Assembly: GCA_943787485.1 (NCBI GenBank)
Contig: CALSMP010000004.1
Location: forward strand, 248,001-312,000
Length of the DNA stretch: 64,000 nucleotides
Direction of reading: 5' to 3'
From: an uncultured Luminiphilus sp.
GTDB taxonomy: Bacteria > Pseudomonadota > Gammaproteobacteria > Pseudomonadales > Halieaceae
A program made the translations under genes and the position numbers. Below are positions 45,453-56,527 of the stretch, piece by piece. Each line of letters starts with the position of its first letter. The stretch's first letter is position 1. A model generated the notes under the pieces. It was not told the origin of the DNA. It made no database searches and saw only the letters and a list, made by a program, of their open reading frames with translations.

Positions 45453-47278
45453 ACCAATGCCTCAACCACGTTGAACGTCAGCAAAGCTAGCAAGTAGGCT
45501 GTCACCAGGTACCCCACCAGCATACGAGACGCCAAGCGGAAAGAACCCTCTTTTGACAGAATGGCAACCGTAGAGACGCACTGAAGGGCGATGGCGAAGA
45601 ACACAAGGAGCGCAATGCCTGAACCCAAGGGTAGACCGCTCCCCTGAATCTGCTCAACCAAAGGCAGCATGTTGTCGTCAGCCCCCTCGATGCCGAAAAT
45701 AGTGCCCAAGGTGCCGACAAATACCTCGCGCGCAAGAAAGCTCGAGAGGATAGCCACCCCGTAGCGCCAATCAAGACCCATGGGTTCAAACAGCGGCTGG
45801 ATCCAATGACCGAGCATCCCCAGCCAAGAGGTGCCTAGGTCTGTCCCGCCATTGGGGAAATAACCGAGGACCCATACAGCAATGGTCACGGCCAAGATGA
45901 CCTTCCCCGCCTTAGTAACAAAGTGCTTACTGCGGTTGATCGCCATACGCAGAATAGGTCGAATACTGGGTAGACGATACGGTGGCAACTCCAGTACGAA
46001 CGGCAGTTCACTCTTTGCGCCGGAAGCGAAACGACTGACGACGCCCGTAATGACAAGCGCCGCAAACATGCCAAAAAAATAAATGAGAAACAGTGCTAAC
46101 CCCTGCCATCCCACCAAGCCCAACAGGGCAGTCTCATCGGGAATAAATACGGCAATTAACAGCGTATACACCGGCAATCGCGCCGAGCACGGCATTAACG
46201 GAATAGCGAGGTAGGTCATGACACGCTGCCAGGGTGAGTCGACGGCTCGCGCAGCGTAAATGGCCGGAATAGCGCAGGCCACGCCCGAAAGCATTGGGAT
46301 AAAACTTTTACCCGTCAGCCCAAATACCTTCAACGGTCGATGGCAGATCAGCGCCGCGCGCGCCAGATAGCCTGAATCTTCCAACACACCAATCACCAAC
46401 GTCAGGACAAAAATTTGCGGAACAAACACAAGAAATGCGCCAACGCCGCCAAACAGGGCATCCGCGACGAAATCAGCAATGACTTGATTGGATATAAGAG
46501 GCACCAGTGTGGCGCCCATCCCCATGACTACGGTTTCGACGGCGTCCATCACCGGCGCCGACCAGGTAAAGATCGATTGGAACAGCAAAAACATGATGCA
46601 GAAAAAAGCGACCCCCCCGAGCCCGGTGTTGAGAAAAAAACTGTCCAGGCGCAGCTGTGACTGAACCAGCACATCGCCTCGAGGACCGAACCGCTGAGCC
46701 AATTGATGCGCGCTACCGCGCAGCAGTTCATCGGGTGTTTCAGACCAGCGCGAGGATACCGCTGGCTGGGAAATCAACTTTTGCCGGAGTTCGGAAAGCA
46801 GTAAATCAATTCCCAGGCCTTGACGGGCTGACACCAGCAACACCGGTGCACCTATGGCATCCGCCAGTCCAGCGTGATCAAAGGCTAGATCGTTCACGGC
46901 GAGGACGTCCGCCATGTTCGCCAATACCGACACCGGTTTTCCACGCTTCTGACATTCGCGAATGACCTGCAAAGTAAAGTACAAACTTTTCTCTAGGCGG
47001 GTCGCGTCGACCACGCAGAGCACATGCCGAACTTCAGGGTCGGTTAGGGCCCGCTGGAAAAATTCGACCGCGACTGCCTCCTCACCTGAGATCGGCTGCA
47101 GCGAATAAGTGCCCGGAAAATCAACCAGTTCGACATCCGGCATTCCTGCAAAGGGACCCGAAGCCACATCAACGGTGATACCCGGAAAATTAGCGACCCG
47201 CTGATTAAGGCCGGTCAGGCGATTGAATAGCGAACTCTTGCCGGAATTGGGGCTGCCTATCAGTAATACCCGATTCAT
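45449..47278 (-). CDS. feoB: Ferrous iron transporter FeoB
   Basis: FeoB imports Fe2+. The N-terminal G protein has LIGSPNSGKSSLFNRLTG (G1), the switch VANFPGITVDVASG and VDFPGTYSL (G3). The G4 segment is LANMADV, where NxxD is usual. The membrane part has the gate motifs GVACAIPAIYAAR and LIPLMPCSARLPVY, with the Cys-containing core conserved. At 609 residues it is shorter than E. coli FeoB (773), as in several marine bacteria. It overlaps feoA by four bases. Confidence 0.95.
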   Translation of the reverse strand: MNRVLLIGSPNSGKSSLFNRLTGLNQRVANFPGITVDVASGPFAGMPDVELVDFPGTYSLQPISGEEAVAVEFFQRALTDPEVRHVLCVVDATRLEKSLYFTLQVIRECQKRGKPVSVLANMADVLAVNDLAFDHAGLADAIGAPVLLVSARQGLGIDLLLSELRQKLISQPAVSSRWSETPDELLRGSAHQLAQRFGPRGDVLVQSQLRLDSFFLNTGLGGVAFFCIMFLLFQSIFTWSAPVMDAVETVVMGMGATLVPLISNQVIADFVADALFGGVGAFLVFVPQIFVLTLVIGVLEDSGYLARAALICHRPLKVFGLTGKSFIPMLSGVACAIPAIYAARAVDSPWQRVMTYLAIPLMPCSARLPVYTLLIAVFIPDETALLGLVGWQGLALFLIYFFGMFAALVITGVVSRFASGAKSELPFVLELPPYRLPSIRPILRMAINRSKHFVTKAGKVILAVTIAVWVLGYFPNGGTDLGTSWLGMLGHWIQPLFEPMGLDWRYGVAILSSFLAREVFVGTLGTIFGIEGADDNMLPLVEQIQGSGLPLGSGIALLVFFAIALQCVSTVAILSKEGSFRLASRMLVGYLVTAYLLALLTFNVVEALV

Positions 47279-47541
47279 GCGGAGCCCAATTCAGACTGCT
47301 CTACGAAGACAAAGCGTGCGATCTCGACGTCGAGGGAAAACACCGTATTACTGACGCGATACACGCGCGGCGCACCAAACCCCGGTCGGAGCAAACAGGT
47401 CACCGCCTCGCCTTGATGGAAACCAAATTCCATAAGCCTAATGCGGTAAGGCTCTGGCAACGCCTCATCAAAGCCCAGGACAGCGCATGTTTCACCCTTG
47501 GACAGCGCCCACAGGGATCTAGGTGATTGGGCGGGGTGCAT
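47275..47541 (-). CDS. feoA: FeoA-family protein
   Basis: The 88-residue SH3-like partner of FeoB has VLGFDEALPEPYRIRLMEFG and GEAVTCLLRPGFGAPRVYRV. A Fur-box-like site lies 45 bases upstream of the start, and feoB is coupled behind it. Confidence 0.9.
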   Translation of the reverse strand: MHPAQSPRSLWALSKGETCAVLGFDEALPEPYRIRLMEFGFHQGEAVTCLLRPGFGAPRVYRVSNTVFSLDVEIARFVFVEQSELGSA

Positions 47542-47585
47542 TAGCGCATCTCGGAGTACTTTTCAGCCGCGCAGACTAGCCGGAA

Positions 47586-47600
47586 TGAGAATTATTTTCA
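47586..47600 (-). promoter_or_regulatory. Fur box upstream of feoAB
   Basis: TGAAAATAATTCTCA on the minus strand matches 12 of the 14 defined positions of the 7-1-7 Fur inverted repeat (TGATAAT-N-ATTATCA). Position and gene function agree, so iron repression of feoAB is expected. Confidence 0.75.
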
Positions 47601-47612
47601 AATAGAACAGAC

Positions 47613-48089
47613 TTAGGCGTGTCGGACTGCTTCTATCTCGTAATGAATATCGCCTCCAGGCGCGTTCACCGTCACCTCATCGCCCTCGCTTTTGCCCACG
47701 AGTGCCCGAGCGATGGGTGAATTGACCGATATCAGGTTGGCTTTGACATCGGCCTCATCCTCGCCAACGATACGGTATGTCACCTGACTATCGTCCTCAA
47801 CGTTGATCAGATCGACCGTGGTGCCGAAGATGACCTTGCCAGTGTGAGGTATGGACGAGACATCGATGACCTGCGCGTGCGAAAGCTTGTGCTCAATGTC
47901 TTTGATCCGCCCCTCGGCAAAACTCTGCTGCTCGCGCGCAGCGTGGTACTCGGCGTTCTCTTTCAGATCGCCATGCTCGCGGGCTTCTGCTATTGCCTGA
48001 GTAATTCTGGGTCTGTCCACTTTCTTTAACCGTTCAAGCTCCTCTCTCAACGCGCGTTCGCCCGCCACGGTCATTGGCACCTTATTCAT
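47613..48089 (-). CDS. greA: Transcription elongation factor GreA
   Basis: GreA rescues backtracked RNA polymerase by stimulating transcript cleavage. The 158-residue protein starts [18 protein letters not shown]. The coiled-coil tip with the catalytic acids is [20 protein letters not shown] (DxxE near residue 41). The ATG overlaps the carB stop. Confidence 0.96.
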   Translation of the reverse strand: MNKVPMTVAGERALREELERLKKVDRPRITQAIAEAREHGDLKENAEYHAAREQQSFAEGRIKDIEHKLSHAQVIDVSSIPHTGKVIFGTTVDLINVEDDSQVTYRIVGEDEADVKANLISVNSPIARALVGKSEGDEVTVNAPGGDIHYEIEAVRHA

Positions 48090-51000
48090 GACTGAATACT
48101 CTCGTGTAAGTCCTGCAATCTGCGGACTGTAACATCGGTTTCCTGTTCCAGCGCCATGCACACAGCCTCAGCCGCTGCCAATGTTGTCGTGTAATAAACG
48201 TTATGTTGCTCGGCGCTGGCACGGATCGGGGCTGAGTCGACAATCGCGGTTCGTCCCTCGGTGGTATTGACGATAATGCTGGCTTCATCGTTTTTGATCA
48301 AATCGACAATATGCGGCCGGCCCTCGCGCACTTTATTGACGCGCCTGACCTCCAGACCCGCCGATTCCAGTGCCGATGCAGTCCCGCCCGTTGCAGCCAA
48401 AGTAAAGCCACGCGCCACCAGTCGGCGGGCTACATCGATGGCACCCGGCTTGTCAGAATCGCGGACGCTGAACAAGGCAAGGCCGGACTCGGGCGGAACA
48501 TCGCCCGCTCCAATCTGCGCGCGAGCAAATGCCGCTGCAAAAGTATCGCCGGTCCCCATAACCTCGCCCGTGGATTTCATTTCCGGGCCAAGGATGGGGT
48601 CGATGCCTGGGAATTTGTTAAAGGGGAGCACGGCCTCTTTGACCGAATAGAAGGGTGGCACGACTTCCTTTTCGACTCCTTGGTCGGCGAGGGACTGCCC
48701 CGCCATACAGCGAGCAGCGATTTTAGCCAAAGAGACGCCCACCGCCTTCGACACAAAAGGTACCGTGCGCGAAGCTCTCGGATTCACTTCGATAACATAA
48801 ATTTCGCCGTCTTGATAAGCGAGCTGGACGTTCATCAATCCGCAAACACCCAACTCGATGGCCATTGCCCTAACCACGTCGCGCATCTGGTCCTGCACCT
48901 CAGCCGGCAAGCTGTAGGGCGGAAGTGAACAGGCGGAATCTCCTGAGTGGATACCCGCCTGTTCGATGTGCTGCATGATAGCGCCAATCACGACCGCACT
49001 GCCGTCGCTCACCGCATCGATGTCAACCTCGATGGCCGCACTCAGGAAGCTATCGAGGAGCACGGGGGAATCATCAGACACCCGAACTGCATCGCGCATG
49101 TAGCGGAGCAAGTCTTCCTCGCGATAGACAATTTCCATGGCTCGGCCACCGAGCACATAGGAGGGACGGACTACTAAGGGGTAGCCAATACGACTTGCTG
49201 CTTCAACCGCTTCGTCGACACTTCTCACCGTGGTGTTCTCGGGCTGGCGCAGCGCCAGCTTGTTAATCATCTGCTGGAAGCGTTCACGGTCCTCGGCTCG
49301 ATCAATTTGGTCCGGGGTGGTGCCGATAATAGGTACACCCGCCTGCTCGAGTGCTCGCGCAAGCTTGAGCGGGGTTTGCCCACCAAACTGAACAATCACT
49401 CCCTCGGGCTTTTCGAGGTCGATAATTTCGAGAACGTCCTCCAGGGCGACAGGCTCAAAGTACAGCCGGTCGGAGGTATCGTAATCGGTAGACACGGTCT
49501 CGGGGTTGCAGTTGACCATAATGGTTTCGTAACCATCTTCGCGCATGGCGAGCACCGCATGTACGCAGCAGTAGTCAAACTCGATACCCTGACCGATCCG
49601 GTTTGGTCCGCCACCGAGCACGACGATCTTGCGTCGGTCGCTCGGGGCCGCCTCACACTCATCTTCATAAGTCGAGTACATATAGGCTGTCGAGGTAGCA
49701 AACTCCGCTGCACAGGTATCAACGCGTTTGTATACGGGTCGTAATCCAAGTTGATGTCGATGTTCACGCACCGCGGCCTCGGGAACACCCAGTAGGTACC
49801 CGATACGCGCGTCGGCAAACCCCTTGCGCTTCAATCGTCTAAGCTCGGCGTGCTCGAGGCTCTGTAGGCCGCGTCCTATAAGTTTCGCCTCGTGCTCAAC
49901 CAAATCTGACAGCTGCACCAAGAACCAAGGATCGATACCCGAGTAGCCGGCCACCTCTTCAAGAGAAAAGCCGGCTCTAAAAGCGTCGGCGACATACCAG
50001 ATCCGATCAGCGCCAGGGTTCGTCAGCTTGTCGATAAGTTCAGCACGGGTATCCACATCCACCACGGTGATTTTTGATTCTAGGCCCGCGGATCCGACCT
50101 CAAGTCCACGCAAGGCTTTCTGTAGCGACTCCTGAAAGGTCCTGCCAATGGCCATAACTTCACCCACCGATTTCATTTGCGTGGTGAGGCGCGCATCCGC
50201 CGTGGCAAATTTCTCAAAGGCAAAGCGCGGGATTTTGGTAACGACGTAATCGATAGCGGGCTCGAAAGATGCCGGGGTTTTGCCTCCGGTAATGTCGTTG
50301 TCTAATTCGTCGAGTGTGTAGCCCACCGCGAGCTTGGCCGCAATCTTGGCGATGGGAAACCCCGTGGCCTTGGAGGCCAGCGCGGAGGACCGAGATACCC
50401 GCGGATTCATCTCAATAACAACCATACGACCGGTATCGGGACACAGCCCAAACTGCACATTTGACCCGCCTGTTTCGACACCAATTTCACGCAGGACCGC
50501 CAGCGAGGCATCGCGCATTATTTGGTATTCCTTGTCTGTCAGGGTTTGCGCGGGGGCCACTGTGATTGAATCGCCCGTGTGCACGCCCATGGCATCAAAG
50601 TTTTCTATTGAACAGATGATGATGCAGTTATCGTTGCGATCGCGCACGACCTCCATCTCGTATTCCTTCCAACCAATCAGCGACTCGTCGATCAGCAGTT
50701 CATTGGTGGGTGATAAATCGAGCCCTCGCGTGCAAATGGTCTCAAACTCTTCACGGTTATAGGCAATGCCACCACCAGAACCACCCATCGTAAAAGAGGG
50801 TCGTATGATGCAGGGGAAACCGATGTCATCGAGAATCAAAAACGCTTCTTCTAAAGAGTGGGCGAGTTTGGCGCGAGGGGTTTCTAACCCAATTCGCTTC
50901 ATCGCCTGATCGAACAGCTCTCTATCTTCAGCCTTGTCGATAGCCTCTTTGGTGGCGCCGATCATCTCGACATTGAATTTTTCCAGCACACCCTCTGCGT

Positions 51001-51307
51001 CCAGCTTGAGCGCGCAGTTGAGTGCAGTCTGCCCTCCCATAGTGGGCAGGATGGCGTCGGGCCGCTCACGCTCAATGATCCTCGTCACGGTTTGCCATTC
51101 CACGGGCTCGATATAGGTGGCGTCGGCCATAGCGGGGTCGGTCATAATCGTCGCGGGATTCGAGTTCACCAGAATGACCCGATAACCCTCTTCACGCAGC
51201 GCCTTACAGGCCTGTGCTCCCGAGTAATCAAACTCACAGGCCTGGCCAATGACGATGGGGCCCGCGCCTAAAATAAGAATGCTTTTAATATCGGTACGCT
51301 TTGGCAT
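48086..51307 (-). CDS. carB: Carbamoyl-phosphate synthase large subunit
   Basis: CarB makes carbamoyl phosphate for arginine and pyrimidine synthesis, feeding argG and pyrC also in this window. At 1073 residues it has the two duplicated ATP-grasp halves ([20 protein letters not shown] and [19 protein letters not shown]), [28 protein letters not shown] and the allosteric MGS-like C-terminus. The frame is intact. Confidence 0.97.
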   Translation of the reverse strand: MPKRTDIKSILILGAGPIVIGQACEFDYSGAQACKALREEGYRVILVNSNPATIMTDPAMADATYIEPVEWQTVTRIIERERPDAILPTMGGQTALNCALKLDAEGVLEKFNVEMIGATKEAIDKAEDRELFDQAMKRIGLETPRAKLAHSLEEAFLILDDIGFPCIIRPSFTMGGSGGGIAYNREEFETICTRGLDLSPTNELLIDESLIGWKEYEMEVVRDRNDNCIIICSIENFDAMGVHTGDSITVAPAQTLTDKEYQIMRDASLAVLREIGVETGGSNVQFGLCPDTGRMVVIEMNPRVSRSSALASKATGFPIAKIAAKLAVGYTLDELDNDITGGKTPASFEPAIDYVVTKIPRFAFEKFATADARLTTQMKSVGEVMAIGRTFQESLQKALRGLEVGSAGLESKITVVDVDTRAELIDKLTNPGADRIWYVADAFRAGFSLEEVAGYSGIDPWFLVQLSDLVEHEAKLIGRGLQSLEHAELRRLKRKGFADARIGYLLGVPEAAVREHRHQLGLRPVYKRVDTCAAEFATSTAYMYSTYEDECEAAPSDRRKIVVLGGGPNRIGQGIEFDYCCVHAVLAMREDGYETIMVNCNPETVSTDYDTSDRLYFEPVALEDVLEIIDLEKPEGVIVQFGGQTPLKLARALEQAGVPIIGTTPDQIDRAEDRERFQQMINKLALRQPENTTVRSVDEAVEAASRIGYPLVVRPSYVLGGRAMEIVYREEDLLRYMRDAVRVSDDSPVLLDSFLSAAIEVDIDAVSDGSAVVIGAIMQHIEQAGIHSGDSACSLPPYSLPAEVQDQMRDVVRAMAIELGVCGLMNVQLAYQDGEIYVIEVNPRASRTVPFVSKAVGVSLAKIAARCMAGQSLADQGVEKEVVPPFYSVKEAVLPFNKFPGIDPILGPEMKSTGEVMGTGDTFAAAFARAQIGAGDVPPESGLALFSVRDSDKPGAIDVARRLVARGFTLAATGGTASALESAGLEVRRVNKVREGRPHIVDLIKNDEASIIVNTTEGRTAIVDSAPIRASAEQHNVYYTTTLAAAEAVCMALEQETDVTVRRLQDLHESIQS

Positions 51308-52458
51308 CAGGCAGCTCCTCCGGATTGAGCGCCTTGATGCTCTCGCATGGCAATAATAAAGGGGTCGAAAAGCGCGTCCGCATCATGCGGCCCGGGACTG
51401 GCCTCGGGATGACCTTGGAAACTGTATGCCGGTACGTCTTTGCGCTTGATCCCCTGAATCGTGCCATCAAATAGCGACCGATGAGTCACCGTCAGACTTT
51501 CAGGCAGATTGTCCTCAGCGACAGAAAAGCCGTGGTTTTGGCTCGTTACCATGACGGTTCCATCTGCCAGACACTGAACCGGGTGATTGGCTCCGTGATG
51601 CCCGAACTTCATTTTTTCGGTAGCTGCCCCGCTCGCAAGCGCCATTATCTGGTGGCCCAGACAGATACCAAACAAAGGCAGGCGTCGAGCCATGATCTCT
51701 CTGGCGAGCTCGATAGCATAGGTGCAGGGCTCAGGATCACCGGGCCCGTTGGAGAGGAATACCCCGTCGGGTTGGTAGCCAAGCACCGTCTCAAATGAGG
51801 ACTCTGCGGGCACTACAGTGACATCGCAGCCGCGATCAACCAGCATGCGCAAAATATTGCGCTTTACGCCGAAGTCCAGCGCGACAACCCGAAACTCGGC
51901 GTTGACACCCGATGAGTGCCCCTGCTCTAGTTTCCAGGTCCCCTCTTGCCATTTAAAGGCATTGGGGGTGGTGACCTCTTTGGCGAGATCCATACCTTTA
52001 AGGCCCGCAAAACTGCGCGCAGCCGCCAACGCATCGGCCTCTGACACCGAGGCGCCCGCTATAATGCAGCCACTCTGTGCGCCTTTGTCGCGCAACAGGC
52101 GTGTGAGCTTGCGGGTATCAATTTCGGCAATCGCCACGGTATGTTGATCGCGAAGATACGCGTCCAACGCCTGCTCACTACGCCAATTGCTGTGCACAAG
52201 TGGCAGATCTCGGATGACCAAACCAGCGGCCATGACGCCTTGGGATTCTTCATCTTCCCCGTTCACACCCGTGTTGCCGATGTGCGGGTAAGTTAGCGTA
52301 ACGATCTGTTTGGCGTAGGAGGGGTCTGTAAGGATCTCCTGATAACCCGTCATGGCCGTGTTAAACACAACCTCACCGACAGTCGATCCGTCAGCACCAA
52401 TGGACAGGCCGTGAAATACGGTGCCATCTTCGAGAGCGAGGATAGCTGGCTTGGACAC
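51307..52458 (-). CDS. carA: Carbamoyl-phosphate synthase small subunit
   Basis: CarA is the glutaminase that supplies ammonia to CarB. The 383-residue protein has the N-terminal [17 protein letters not shown] and the class I amidotransferase domain with [12 protein letters not shown], the nucleophile in [14 protein letters not shown], and the His/Glu pair near [14 protein letters not shown]. The start is GTG at 52458 behind GGAGG. It is first in carA-carB-greA; dapB, often upstream, is not here. The 246 bases before it show no ArgR or PyrR element I can defend. Confidence 0.96.
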   Translation of the reverse strand: MSKPAILALEDGTVFHGLSIGADGSTVGEVVFNTAMTGYQEILTDPSYAKQIVTLTYPHIGNTGVNGEDEESQGVMAAGLVIRDLPLVHSNWRSEQALDAYLRDQHTVAIAEIDTRKLTRLLRDKGAQSGCIIAGASVSEADALAAARSFAGLKGMDLAKEVTTPNAFKWQEGTWKLEQGHSSGVNAEFRVVALDFGVKRNILRMLVDRGCDVTVVPAESSFETVLGYQPDGVFLSNGPGDPEPCTYAIELAREIMARRLPLFGICLGHQIMALASGAATEKMKFGHHGANHPVQCLADGTVMVTSQNHGFSVAEDNLPESLTVTHRSLFDGTIQGIKRKDVPAYSFQGHPEASPGPHDADALFDPFIIAMREHQGAQSGGAA

Positions 52459-52704
52459 ATTGACCTCCCAGTCGGCGTTGCCCTCCGTCTCTCGCAGTCA
52501 TACTAAGCACCGCGGGGGGCACGGTGAGCGAGAAAAGTAGGCTGTGATTAGTCGACCCGGCATGGCTCAGCAGCCGGCTGCAAGGTCTGTACAGGCTGGG
52601 ACGATAGTCTATTCGAAGGCAATCGGAGTGTCCAATAAAACCCGTCATGAATTGCCTTTCAAGCCCGTTCGTCTAGGATGCGCAGTCCATAGCGTAGGAA
52701 CCCC

Positions 52705-53916
52705 ATGACCAACCTAACACCTCCCACCGCAGACGTCCGCAAGCTGAGCGCCCGCCAGTTCAACCTCTTGGTGCTGGGATTGCTGACCGTCGCGGTGGGC
52801 CAATCGTTTGTCTTCGCCATTCTGCCGCCACTGGGACGCGAGGTAGGTCTCAGCGTGGTTGAGATCAACGTGATGATTGCCTGCTCGGCACTGGTATTCA
52901 GCTTCGCCTCGCCTAGCTGGGGCCGCCTCTCCGACCGGCTTGGCCGCAAACCCGTGATCGTCACCGGGCTTGCCGGGTACGCCGTAGGTAATCTCATTTT
53001 CGCCCTCGCCTTCGAGGTCGCCTTGGAGCGGTGGATCACCGGAACAGGGTTATTTGCCCTGCTTCTAGCCGTACGCTGTGCGCAGTCACTCGTCATGTCC
53101 GGCACCAATCCCGGCTGTACCGCCTACACCGCCGATCACAGTGCCCCGCAATATCGAACCCGCGCCCTCGCGCGGTTGGGCACCGCCAGTAGCATCGGCA
53201 TGATCATCGGGCCAGTCCTCGCCGGCGCCTTGGCTGGCCTTGGCTTACTGTTTCCTCTGTACTGCGCGACAGGGCTCGCCGCCCTTGCTGCCTACATTGT
53301 CTGGCGTTATCTTCCGCCTTCCGCCGCGGTCTCGCCTCATCAGAAAACCCGACGCAAACTGAGCGTCTTTGATCCCAGGCTACGACTCTACTTATTTTGC
53401 TCCTTTGCGGGCTTCACGGGGTTTGCAGGCATCCAGCAAACCCTCGCCTTCCGGGTTCAAGATATGCTGAGCCTCTCCGGCACCCAAACCGCCCAGTACA
53501 CGGGACTTGCCCTCATGGTAACGGCGCTTTGTACCCTGACCATGCAGCTCACGGTCGCCCAGCGATTTCAGGGGCCACCGATGACACTGATTCGCGCGGG
53601 CTTGGTGTTTTTATTGGTGGGGCCGCTACTGATTGCCATCCCCGGCGGTTTCGCATTAGTGGTCGTGGGGATGGGGTGCCTCGGCACAGGATTAGGGCTC
53701 GCGGTGCCCGCGATCGCCGCCGCCGCCTCATTGGCGGTTGGGCCCGAGGAACAGGGCGGTGCCGCTGGGTTGATTACGGCGTGTCCGGCTGCCGGCTTCG
53801 TGATTGGGCCCGTCGTGTGCGGCATCCTTTATGAAGTCGATCCTACGCTGTCAGCGATCGGGGCCGCCCTGATTCTGGTGTCCGTTGTGGTAACCGCTTT
53901 TCGACCCATGCGCTAG
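52705..53916 (+). CDS. Major facilitator superfamily transporter
   Basis: The 403-residue protein has about 12 hydrophobic segments and the MFS motif A after helix 2 as WGRLSDRLGRKPVIVTG, typical of drug-proton antiporters. RTRALARLGTASSIGMIIGPVLAG resembles antiporter motif C (GPxxGG region). The substrate is unknown. It stands alone, divergent from carA and convergent to the thioesterase gene. Confidence 0.88.
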   Translation: MTNLTPPTADVRKLSARQFNLLVLGLLTVAVGQSFVFAILPPLGREVGLSVVEINVMIACSALVFSFASPSWGRLSDRLGRKPVIVTGLAGYAVGNLIFALAFEVALERWITGTGLFALLLAVRCAQSLVMSGTNPGCTAYTADHSAPQYRTRALARLGTASSIGMIIGPVLAGALAGLGLLFPLYCATGLAALAAYIVWRYLPPSAAVSPHQKTRRKLSVFDPRLRLYLFCSFAGFTGFAGIQQTLAFRVQDMLSLSGTQTAQYTGLALMVTALCTLTMQLTVAQRFQGPPMTLIRAGLVFLLVGPLLIAIPGGFALVVVGMGCLGTGLGLAVPAIAAAASLAVGPEEQGGAAGLITACPAAGFVIGPVVCGILYEVDPTLSAIGAALILVSVVVTAFRPMR

Positions 53917-53955
53917 ACCGATCGCATCGACCGTTACCCGACAAGCAAAAGCGCG

Positions 53956-54396
53956 CTAGGGCGCGGTAGGTAGGGCCTCAACTGCACGACGGATCCCTGC
54001 AGGTATCTCGGCGGACCCGCCCGTTACACGATCGACGAAAGCATGGGTAAACCGCCCGAGCGCAGCAGATGTGTCACTGCCCGCAGAAAAGACGCCGATC
54101 TCCCAGGTCACCGACTTAGATCCCAATCTTGTGACCCGCAGCCCCAGCTCAAGCTCTTCGGGATAGGTCACCGGCGCAAAGTACTCACAGCTGGAGGACA
54201 CCACATAACCCACTACGGTATCCACACCGGGCGTCATGCCGCCTTCTTCAATCAAAAATCGATTTACCACTGTGTCGAACCACGCGTAATACACCACATT
54301 GTTCGCGTGACCGTAAATATCGTTGTCCGCCCATCGCGTTGGCACGGTGTAAAAAATTGAAAAACGCTGTTTTGCCTCCGGCGCAGCGCGAGACAT
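53956..54396 (-). CDS. Acyl-CoA thioesterase (4HBT hot-dog family)
   Basis: The 146-residue hot-dog protein carries TRWADNDIYGHANNVVYYAW, the 4HBT active-site region with the catalytic Asp in RWADNDIYGHANN. It would release free acid and CoA from an acyl-CoA. ATG at 54396 overlaps the stop of the alcohol dehydrogenase gene, so it ends the fatty-acid operon. Confidence 0.88.
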   Translation of the reverse strand: MSRAAPEAKQRFSIFYTVPTRWADNDIYGHANNVVYYAWFDTVVNRFLIEEGGMTPGVDTVVGYVVSSSCEYFAPVTYPEELELGLRVTRLGSKSVTWEIGVFSAGSDTSAALGRFTHAFVDRVTGGSAEIPAGIRRAVEALPTAP

Positions 54397-55544
54397 CAGT
54401 GCGCACCCCATGCCGTTTGGTAGAGCTGTAGGGCATCCGCCTCCTCCACCGGCACCGGATTATTCACCAACAGCCGCTGCTGCTGCATGGCGTCCGCGGC
54501 CAGCATGGCGAGATCCTTTTCGGGCACCTGTGCCTCGGACAGCGTCCCGGGCAAACCAGAATCGGCAATCAGCGCGACTAGCCAGTTAATGAGGGACGCT
54601 GAGCTCGGGGCGATGTTGCCCGGCAGCGACCGACACAAATCCGCATAATACTGCTCGGCCTCTCTTGCATTAAAGGCAAGCACCGTCGGCAGCATCAGCG
54701 AATTACTGAGCCCGTGGGGAATGTGGTAATGCCCCCCCAGTGGATAAGCCAAGGCATGCACAGCACCCACAGGTGCATTGGCAAATGCCTGACCGGCCAT
54801 CATCGAGCCCAGCAGCATTGCCTCACGCGCCTCGAGGTCAGTGGGATCCTCCAGCACGCGCCTCAGGTGATGAGAAAGCAGCTTCAATGCCCGCTGCGCC
54901 AACATATCGGACAGCGGATTTTTCTTGATGCGCGAGGTATAGGCTTCGATGGCGTGAACCATGGCATCGATCCCAGTCATGGCAGTGACCGCTGCTGGCA
55001 GCCCAACGGTGAGCTCAGCGTCCAGCACAGCAATATCGGGGAGCAGTACCCGCGAACTGACGCCCGCTTTTGTGGTGGCACCGGTTGTAATAACAGCTAC
55101 CGGCGTCACTTCCGATCCGGTTCCGGCGGTGGTCGGCACCAAAATCAAAGGCAGTCGATCGCCCTGGACCTGGTCTACCCCGTACATCGACGCCAAGGAC
55201 TGCGTCCCCTTGAGCAACACAGACACCACCTTGGCCACATCCATCGAGCTACCGCCACCGACAGCAATGACGCCTTCAACGGCATTTTCGCTAGCGATAT
55301 CAGCGGCTTCAGCCACGACGGAATCAGCGGGATCGGCGGTAACACCATCGAACACCACCAGCGCATCTAAGCTTTCTTTAAGCGCGTCTGCGACCGGGGC
55401 GATCAACCCCGCCGCCACCAGACCAGGGTCGGTGACCAGTAATACACGACGCATGTTTAACTGCCGGCAGTACTCTCCCAAGTCTCCGGCTGCGCCGCTG
55501 GAAACAACCACTTGAGCCACCGTGTTGAAGGAGAAGCCGCTCAT
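54396..55544 (-). CDS. Iron-containing alcohol dehydrogenase
   Basis: A group III (Fe-dependent) alcohol or maleylacetate-type dehydrogenase of 382 residues. NAD-binding GGGSSMDVAKVVSVLL and the PTTAGTGSEVTP signature are present, as are the metal ligands (Asp in TGIDAMVHAIEAY and His in PLGGHYHIPHGLSNSLMLP). It probably oxidises an alcohol or semialdehyde derived from the same pathway. Spacing to the oxidoreductase gene is one base. Confidence 0.9.
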   Translation of the reverse strand: MSGFSFNTVAQVVVSSGAAGDLGEYCRQLNMRRVLLVTDPGLVAAGLIAPVADALKESLDALVVFDGVTADPADSVVAEAADIASENAVEGVIAVGGGSSMDVAKVVSVLLKGTQSLASMYGVDQVQGDRLPLILVPTTAGTGSEVTPVAVITTGATTKAGVSSRVLLPDIAVLDAELTVGLPAAVTAMTGIDAMVHAIEAYTSRIKKNPLSDMLAQRALKLLSHHLRRVLEDPTDLEAREAMLLGSMMAGQAFANAPVGAVHALAYPLGGHYHIPHGLSNSLMLPTVLAFNAREAEQYYADLCRSLPGNIAPSSASLINWLVALIADSGLPGTLSEAQVPEKDLAMLAADAMQQQRLLVNNPVPVEEADALQLYQTAWGAH

Positions 55545-55545
55545 A

Positions 55546-56526
55546 TCAGAACGTGAAGATCACCTTGCCTTTCGCTCGGCGCTCCATCATGGCCGCGTAA
55601 CCGGCCTCATAGCTTTCTATCGGGAACACATCGGTCACCACCGGCTTGATCTTGCCGGCCTCAAACCACTCCCACAATGTCGCTATATTTTGCTGGTGGA
55701 CCTCAGGCTCTTCACCCACAAAACGACCCCAAAACACCCCTACGATCTGGCAACCTTTCAACAGCGTGAGATTCAGCGGGATGCTGGGTATCGGCCCGCT
55801 AGCGAATCCAATGACCAGAAAGCGACCCTTCCACGCCATGCTACGAACCGCGGCCTCACTAAAATCTCCACCGACAGGATCATAGACAACATCGACACCG
55901 CGACCACCGGTCAACTCCTTGACCCGGGCCTTTAAATCCTCGGTGCCATAGTTAATCACGTCGTCAGCGCCCAACTGTCGGCAAAGCGCTAACTTATCGT
56001 CGCTACTCGCCGCCGCGATCACGTGAGCTCCCAACGCCTTACCCAACTCTACCGCTGTGCTGCCGACACCCCCCGCCGCGCCGAGAACCAACAGCGTCTC
56101 ACCGGGCTGAATATTCGCCCGCTGAACGAGGGCGTGATAAGAGGTGAAATAGGTAATACCGATGCCCGCAGCCTCGGTCATCGAGAGGGCTTTTGGCTTT
56201 GATAATAAAGCGTGCTCATTTACGACAATCTGCTCACTGAAGGCACCGGATCCGCCCATTTGCAGGACTTCGTCCCCGACCTGCCATCGCGTTACGTCAG
56301 CACCAACTGCCTCTACCACCCCAGCACTTTCCCCACCGGGAATAAAAGGTAAGTCGGGCTGAAACTGGTATTTGCCTTGGATAATCAGCACATCCGGAAA
56401 ATTTAGGCCGGCCGCCTGAGTCCTGACCAGAACGTCGTTGGGCTGGAGCTCGGGCACGGGCCAGTCAGCCGTCAAATCAAGTTTGTCGGGAAGGCCATGC
56501 TCTCTGCAAACAAGTGCACGCGTCAT
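55546..56526 (-). CDS. NADPH:quinone reductase-like MDR oxidoreductase
   Basis: The 326-residue zinc-free medium-chain reductase has AAGLNFPDVLIIQGKYQF, FIPGGESAGVVEAVG and the nucleotide loop LVLGAAGGVGSTAVELGKAL. Related enzymes reduce quinones or enoyl-CoA double bonds. In this operon an enoyl-CoA reductase role is possible (inference). ATG 56526 comes one base after the thiolase stop. Confidence 0.88.
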   Translation of the reverse strand: MTRALVCREHGLPDKLDLTADWPVPELQPNDVLVRTQAAGLNFPDVLIIQGKYQFQPDLPFIPGGESAGVVEAVGADVTRWQVGDEVLQMGGSGAFSEQIVVNEHALLSKPKALSMTEAAGIGITYFTSYHALVQRANIQPGETLLVLGAAGGVGSTAVELGKALGAHVIAAASSDDKLALCRQLGADDVINYGTEDLKARVKELTGGRGVDVVYDPVGGDFSEAAVRSMAWKGRFLVIGFASGPIPSIPLNLTLLKGCQIVGVFWGRFVGEEPEVHQQNIATLWEWFEAGKIKPVVTDVFPIESYEAGYAAMMERRAKGKVIFTF

Positions 56527-56527
56527 G

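Noticed and set aside
48261-51116. Several long plus-strand open frames opposite carB
   Set aside because: They are shadows of a conserved minus-strand gene with third-position GC bias and show no recognisable domains.
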